From Bacillota bacterium (GTDB lineage: Bacteria > Bacillota > Clostridia > Oscillospirales > Ruminococcaceae): DNA of 11,182 nucleotides. Shown one piece after another: positions 8,161-11,182 of the stretch. The notes under the pieces were generated by a model. That model was given only the letters and a program-made list of their open reading frames with translations, had not been told where the DNA came from and did not search any database. Position numbers and translations under genes: made by a program. How positions within the stretch are numbered: the stretch's first letter is position 1; each line of letters starts with the position of its first letter. The stretch spans positions 1 through 11,182 of the forward strand of contig JAEWGD010000025.1 of the NCBI GenBank assembly GCA_023388515.1. Direction: 5' to 3'.

Positions 8161-8211
8161 AAAAAAGGCATAAATCAAGGCGATTTTTCATCAAGGTTTA
8201 TGCTTTTTTTA
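8161..8211 (+). terminator. terminator of the defence operon
   Basis: GCATAAATC (8168-8176) pairs with GGTTTATGC (8195-8203), with one G-T pair, and is followed by at least seven T. A run of six A precedes the stem, so it may work in both directions. It begins about 35 bp after the HEPN stop codon. Confidence 0.8.
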
Positions 8212-8552
8212 TTAAACAACGCAAAATCGGCATTTATTTGACTTATTAGATTGTGAACACAGGAACTCCAGTAATAAAAATCAATTTGAATACACATGAT
8301 TTTTTACAAAATAATGAATGCATAGAAAATGCTCATAAATGAATTTCAAGCGTTTACAGGTAAGTAATGAGTACACGTTTGTGTGTACTCATTTTGTAAA
8401 GGTATTCATAAATCTTGTCCTTTATTTGTCCTTTGAAGTTATAAAAAACTTTGATAATGTACAATTAAATATTATAAGTTATAATGACTTAAGTCACGTA
8501 AAATAGGGCTTTATTTTACATTATGCAAAGTTACGATTTGCGGGAAAAATAA
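8212..8552. other. non-coding island-end region with hairpin and repeats
   Basis: No credible gene is seen on either strand. The stretch holds a perfect 11-bp hairpin (8366-8376 with 8383-8393, six-base loop), a direct repeat TTGTCCTTT at 8415-8423 and 8426-8434 (11 bp apart, one helical turn), and a 12-bp perfect palindrome TGACTTAAGTCA (8485-8496). Its half GACTTAAG recurs at 8576-8583, just beyond the tRNA fragment. Such a set next to an attachment core is what one expects of recombinase arm and accessory sites, but this is an inference from position. Confidence 0.45.
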
Positions 8553-8575
8553 TTCAATTCCCGTACGGGTCACCA
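8553..8575 (+). other. tRNA 3'-end fragment, probable integration site (attR)
   Basis: The 23 bases read as T-loop TTCAATT (8553-8559), T-stem 3' strand CCCGT (8560-8564), acceptor 3' strand ACGGGTC (8565-8571), discriminator A (8572) and encoded CCA (8573-8575). The expected T-stem 5' strand (ACGGG) is missing: AATAA stands there, and no D-arm or anticodon arm lies upstream. An acceptor beginning GACCCGT would suit a tRNA-Lys-like gene (guess). Tyrosine recombinases commonly integrate in tRNA 3' ends with crossover in the T-loop, leaving exactly such a remnant at one end. The element would therefore lie to the left, with the intact tRNA beyond the window. Confidence 0.65.
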
Positions 8576-8583
8576 GACTTAAG

Positions 8584-8626
8584 ACTGTTAAACAACGTAA
8601 TTACGCTGTTTAACAGTTCTTTTTTT
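8584..8626 (+). terminator. strong terminator directly after the tRNA fragment
   Basis: ACTGTTAAACA (8584-8594) and TGTTTAACAGT (8607-8617) form a perfect 11-bp stem, extended by an inner CGT/ACG pairing, and are followed by TCTTTTTTT. Lying 8 bp after CCA, it is most likely the native terminator of the tRNA gene whose 3' end is seen just upstream. Confidence 0.85.
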
Positions 8627-8630
8627 GTGC

Positions 8631-8652
8631 CTTGGGTCTTACTTGGGACTTA
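8631..8652 (+). repeat. short imperfect tandem repeat
   Basis: CTTGGGTCTTA (8631-8641) is followed directly by CTTGGGACTTA (8642-8652), ten of eleven bases identical. It lies just past the tRNA terminator, in the 115 bp before the end of the IS66-linked gene. Function unknown; it may be a replication-slippage duplicate or part of an IS end. Confidence 0.35.
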
Positions 8653-8740
8653 TTCTAACTTATTGTATTTTGCTCTGGATACCGTCAAACCTCACCCCCC
8701 TTCACCAAAAAGCAAGAACAAAGCGATAGAATTTACAGAG

Positions 8741-9289
8741 TCACAGTGTTATGTGTATCGAACTGGATTTTTTGGCGGTCATGTAAATATCCTTAAAACC
8801 AGAGGAATATCCCTTGCCGAAAGAGGCGTTATAAGGCAAAACCAGTCCGTCAGAAATAATGACATTCTGAAACGGAATAAGGACTGCATTGAGCATTATA
8901 GGCGGTGATCTATAATAAAAAAATTCTTCCCAACTTGAAATAATTCCGCTTACTAAAAATACCTCGTTGGTATGTGCGGAAATAAAAACAGAACCAGATT
9001 TCAAATGCCGTTCAAGTATAAAATCATCAGCCATTCTTCGTTTCCAGCCTTCAATTATACTTCGGTGTTCATTGGAAAGAGCAGTACCGTGACTTTCCAA
9101 ATACTCATCAATTATCTGAATATTATCCCATAAAATGTTGGCAACCTCTTTCACTTTGTTTGGGTTTGAAGTCTTCGCTTCATGGATTTTCCCCATTTGT
9201 AGATTAACGGCAAATTTCTCGTTTACAAAATCAAGCAATGGAAACCACAGCTCATAAAAAAGCTTTGCATCTTCTTTGTTCAGTGTCAT
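8741..9289 (-). CDS. unknown protein coupled to IS66 transposase
   Basis: I do not recognise the family. The 182-residue protein starts MTLNKEDAKLFYELWFPLLD and has an alpha-helical N-terminal half (NKVKEVANILWDNIQIIDEYLES) and a more beta-rich C-terminal half (GSVFISAHTNEVFLVSG, MLNAVLIPFQNVIISDGLVL). No signal peptide, membrane segment or metal site is evident. The ATG lies one base after the transposase stop (TGAAATG), with GGAG 10 bases upstream inside the transposase gene, so it is translationally coupled to it and is probably a passenger of the IS66 element. The protein-like composition and tight coupling support a real gene. Its frame is intact although the transposase is not. Confidence 0.65.
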   Translation of the reverse strand: MTLNKEDAKLFYELWFPLLDFVNEKFAVNLQMGKIHEAKTSNPNKVKEVANILWDNIQIIDEYLESHGTALSNEHRSIIEGWKRRMADDFILERHLKSGSVFISAHTNEVFLVSGIISSWEEFFYYRSPPIMLNAVLIPFQNVIISDGLVLPYNASFGKGYSSGFKDIYMTAKKSSSIHITL

Positions 9290-9290
9290 T

Positions 9291-9853
9291 TCAAACTTTC
9301 TCCAATCTTAAATTTTCAGGCAGATTTTTACTCCAAGGCAGCAAATCTTCAAAACTATTAAAATCCACAGCCCTTATTCTGTCAAAAATCCAATTCAGGT
9401 ATTTATACGGTTTAAGGAAATTTGCTTTTGCGGTTTCAATAATGGAAAAAATAACAGCAACAGCCCTTGCACCTGCTTCCGTATTTGCAAAAAGCCATTT
9501 TTTCTTCCCATGACCACAGGTCTTACGGCACGCTCGGCAGCGTTGTTTGTAAGCTCAAGCATGGGATTTCTCAGGAATGAACACAAGGATTTTTTCTGGC
9601 TGAGGGCATAGCTAATCGCCCTGCCAGTCAGACTTTTGGGCAGAGTTATGCCTTGCTTTTCCTCGCACCATTTGAAAAAATTATCCACAAGCACAGCCGA
9701 TTTTTTCTCACGGATTTCAGCAATTTCTTCTATGGAATATGAAGATTTTTCATATGGTTTTTCAGGATTTCTGCCTTCAATATGAAAAATTTCCTGTATT
9801 TTCAGAAAACCTTGCCCAGCGATGGTTGAAAAATCCTTTTTGTCATGCTGCAT
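9291..9853 (-). pseudogene. tnpC: IS66-family transposase (TnpC), truncated and frameshifted
   Basis: Reading on the minus strand, the fragment begins near QHDKKDFSTIAGQGFLKIQE and carries the IS66 DDE C-terminal block: NFFKWCEEKQG, LTGRAISYALSQK and LTNNAAERAVRPVVMGRKN with the catalytic Glu. At 9497-9503 one base is missing: the frame leaves GRKN and the expected WLFANTEAGARAVAVIFSII continues in another frame, on through FLKPYKYLNWIFDRI, to a TGA at 9291-9293. IS66 TnpC proteins are about 500 residues, so roughly the N-terminal 60 percent is absent, and the sequence changes abruptly near 9850 into an unrelated ORF on the other strand. It is inactive as it stands. The one-base loss in an A6/T6 run could also be a sequencing error. 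Confidence 0.88.
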
Positions 9854-9862
9854 ATTGAAAGC

Positions 9863-10222
9863 ATGAAAAAGATTGTTGATAAAAGTTTTGATGAATACAA
9901 AATATTTTATACAAGTACATCTGAAATATATCCTGATGAGTTTACAGCAGACACTAGCTTGGAGGAAGTTCTTGAGGCACTGAGATCTAGGGATAATATT
10001 TGTTATTTAAGTTTTAAAATAGTGATAAGTTTATCAGAGGCAAAAAAATATAATATAGAGGAGGAATTGATGAAAATAATGAATGAGAGGAAGGATATTA
10101 GAGGTAGAATTTATATACATGTTTATGAGGATGAAGTTTATGACGGAATAAATACTAGGATTGATTTAACTAATGCTTGGGCTAGCATGAATATTAAAAA
10201 AATTCGTATGGTTGTCAAGTGA
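9863..10222 (+). CDS. unknown 119-residue protein at IS66 break point
   Basis: No family is recognised. From ATG 9863 the protein begins MKKIVDKSFDEYKIFYTSTS and ends in SMNIKKIRMVVK. Predicted alternation of strands and helices (ICYLSFKIVISLSEAKKY, GRIYIHVYEDEVYDGI) and a balanced charged composition look like a real small globular protein. An upstream in-frame ATG (9845) would run into IS66 sequence and is disfavoured. No good ribosome binding site precedes 9863, so the original 5' region may have been replaced when the IS66 fragment was joined here, and the gene may be silent or N-terminally truncated. It is followed about 100 bp later by another gene start in the same direction. Confidence 0.5.
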   Translation: MKKIVDKSFDEYKIFYTSTSEIYPDEFTADTSLEEVLEALRSRDNICYLSFKIVISLSEAKKYNIEEELMKIMNERKDIRGRIYIHVYEDEVYDGINTRIDLTNAWASMNIKKIRMVVK

Positions 10223-10320
10223 GCAGCGATTTTCGATTACTTGATATAACTAGGTCAGATAGTACATTGTTTTAAAATGAATTAATCAAATATTTTATGA
10301 GACAGGAAGGAAGTACAAAA

Positions 10321-10413
10321 TGAGTGAACAGAACAAATTGACAGATGAGCAGTTGCTGAAATTGGATAATTTGCTTTATTTGAGGTTGATTTCTACTTTT
10401 CACTTTACATAAA
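10321..10413 (+). pseudogene. 5' end of a disrupted gene
   Basis: AAGGAAG lies 7 bases upstream of ATG 10321, a good initiation site. The reading frame MSEQNKLTDEQLLKLDNLLYL looks like a genuine N-terminal helix, but after about 21 codons the frame enters the inverted-repeat sequence at 10389 and stops at TAA 10411-10413 after 30 codons. This fits a gene interrupted by insertion of the downstream mobile sequence. The rest of the gene is not seen in the window and its function is unknown. Confidence 0.5.
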
Positions 10414-10446
10414 AGGGTATACATGGTATTATATAAAAGTAGAAAT
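10389..10446. repeat. 58-bp structure with perfect 12-bp inverted repeats
   Basis: ATTTCTACTTTT (10389-10400) and AAAAGTAGAAAT (10435-10446) are exact inverted repeats around 34 bases. It sits exactly where the plus-strand gene start breaks off and 45 bp beyond the end of the IS630 transposase gene. It may be the end of the IS630-type element, a very small MITE-like insertion, or a terminator-like hairpin. No flanking TA duplication can be assigned with confidence. Confidence 0.55.
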
Positions 10447-10491
10447 AATATGTAATTAGGTTAAAAACATCAATTTAATACTAATCTCAAA

Positions 10492-11182
10492 TCAAACAAC
10501 AGACAAAATCCAATCCCTGCCGGTAATACTTTTGACGGTATCATGGGATAAAGAGCAGATGGTATCGCAGAGTCGTTCAACGACTTTCGCCAGTGTTGAA
10601 AAGACTTCGTTTTTGAATCCACGTTTACGAATTTCCTTCCAAATCTGTTCAATTGGATTCATCTCGGGAGTGTAGGGAGGCAAGGAAAAAATCTCGATAT
10701 TGGACGGTATTTTAAGCCCTTTTGATTTATGCCAGGCTGCTCCGTCAGCAACTGGCAAAATAAAGTTATTTACATATGATTCTGACAATTTTTCCAGAAA
10801 TACATTCATACATTCCGTGTTATAATAGGGCATAACAAGGAAGAAATTCTCACCTGTTTGAGGCTCAACAGCCCCATAGGCATAACGATATTCTCGGATA
10901 TGATGGCATGAAACTGATGGTCGAAATCCTTTTTCGCACCAACAGTATTTTGGCTTATTTATTCTACCGAACCCTGCTTCATCCTGAAACATCAGACGAA
11001 CTTTGCGATTAGGACTGTTGAAACTGTTGAAAGATTGCCTTAATTCTTGTGCTCGACAGTTAATTTTTTTGAGGCTTCAATTACCTCGTCGCTTGCTTTT
11101 TTGGGGTGCCTAGATCTTGGCATAACTTTTCGCCACTCGTGACGCTCCAAAAGCATATATATGTACCCTCTGCCCGTGTCCT
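10492..11182 (-). pseudogene. IS630-family transposase in two frames, partial at window edge
   Basis: On the minus strand an upstream frame (11182 to stop at 11040) encodes TGRGYIYMLLERHEWRKVMP and then RHPKKASDEVIEASKK. The following frame continues as INCRAQELRQSFNSFNSPNR and into the catalytic part: FQDEAGFGR (first Asp), PVADGAAWHKSK (second Asp) and LPPYTPEMNPIEQIWKEIRK (catalytic Glu), ending at 10492-10494. This is the IS630/mariner-type DDE transposase order. The N-terminal helix-turn-helix part lies outside the window. The two frames are joined at seven A (minus strand, complement of 11064-11070) and need a -1 shift, so this is either programmed frameshifting or a one-base deletion. 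All three catalytic acidic residues are present. Confidence 0.88.

Noticed and set aside
8366..8393. The 11-bp hairpin as a transcription terminator
   Set aside because: The stem is followed by only a short, interrupted T run (TTTTG), and a good terminator already lies upstream at 8161-8211.
8460..8575. Complete tRNA gene ending at 8575
   Set aside because: Only the T-loop, T-stem 3' strand and acceptor 3' strand can be matched. The 70 bases upstream contain no GACCCGT acceptor start, D-arm or anticodon arm.
8627..8908. 93-codon plus-strand open frame starting just after the tRNA terminator
   Set aside because: It has no ribosome binding site and mostly lies antisense to the better supported minus-strand gene at 8741-9289.
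9238..9513. 91-codon plus-strand open frame
   Set aside because: It is antisense to the conserved IS66 transposase C-terminus, which explains its openness.
1..11182. CRISPR array or replication origin
   Set aside because: No regularly spaced repeats of 25-40 bp, no iterons and no replication initiator gene were seen.

Overview
The window is AT-rich, with strong GGAGG-type ribosome binding sites, near-consensus TATAAT promoters and IS3, IS66 and IS630 remnants. This suggests a low-GC Firmicute, probably a gut-type Clostridia (Ruminococcus/Eubacterium-like). The host assignment is inferred from style and was not searched.

Layout. Positions 1-96 are the tail of an IS3-type transposase, followed by about 690 bases without a credible gene. 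These end in two minus-strand terminators that serve a SLOG/DUF1273-like gene (850-1347, minus). That gene is divergent from a 58-residue ribbon-helix-helix (RHH) regulator (1465-1641, plus). The 117-bp gap between them holds overlapping divergent promoters, with a 14-bp direct repeat on either side of the minus-strand -10 box. Part of the repeat recurs upstream of the next operon.

The core is a tight plus-strand four-gene operon (1751-8126). It starts from a near-consensus promoter (1686-1714) and ends at a hairpin terminator (8161-8211). The genes are a 991-aa fused restriction-methylation enzyme (PD-(D/E)XK + N6-adenine methylase + target recognition), a 542-aa stand-alone methylase, a 367-aa DUF262/ParB-like protein, and a 213-aa HEPN RNase-like protein that overlaps its predecessor by 11 bp. 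The first two match the Eco57I type IIG organisation. The DUF262-HEPN pair is the unusual part and makes the whole a candidate composite anti-phage system, in which methylation-sensitive restriction is joined to a possible abortive-infection module.

Downstream (8212-8627) is a non-coding segment with a tRNA 3' end (half T-arm, acceptor strand, CCA) but no tRNA 5' part, followed by a terminator. It looks like the attR end of an island integrated into a tRNA gene, placing the defence operon inside the island and the right third outside it.

From 8627 to the end lies a mobile-element graveyard: an IS66 transposase C-terminal fragment with a frameshift and a tightly coupled unknown 182-aa gene, an orphan 120-aa ORF, a gene start cut off after about 20 codons, a 58-bp inverted-repeat structure, and an IS630 transposase split at an A7 slippery heptamer that runs off the window edge.
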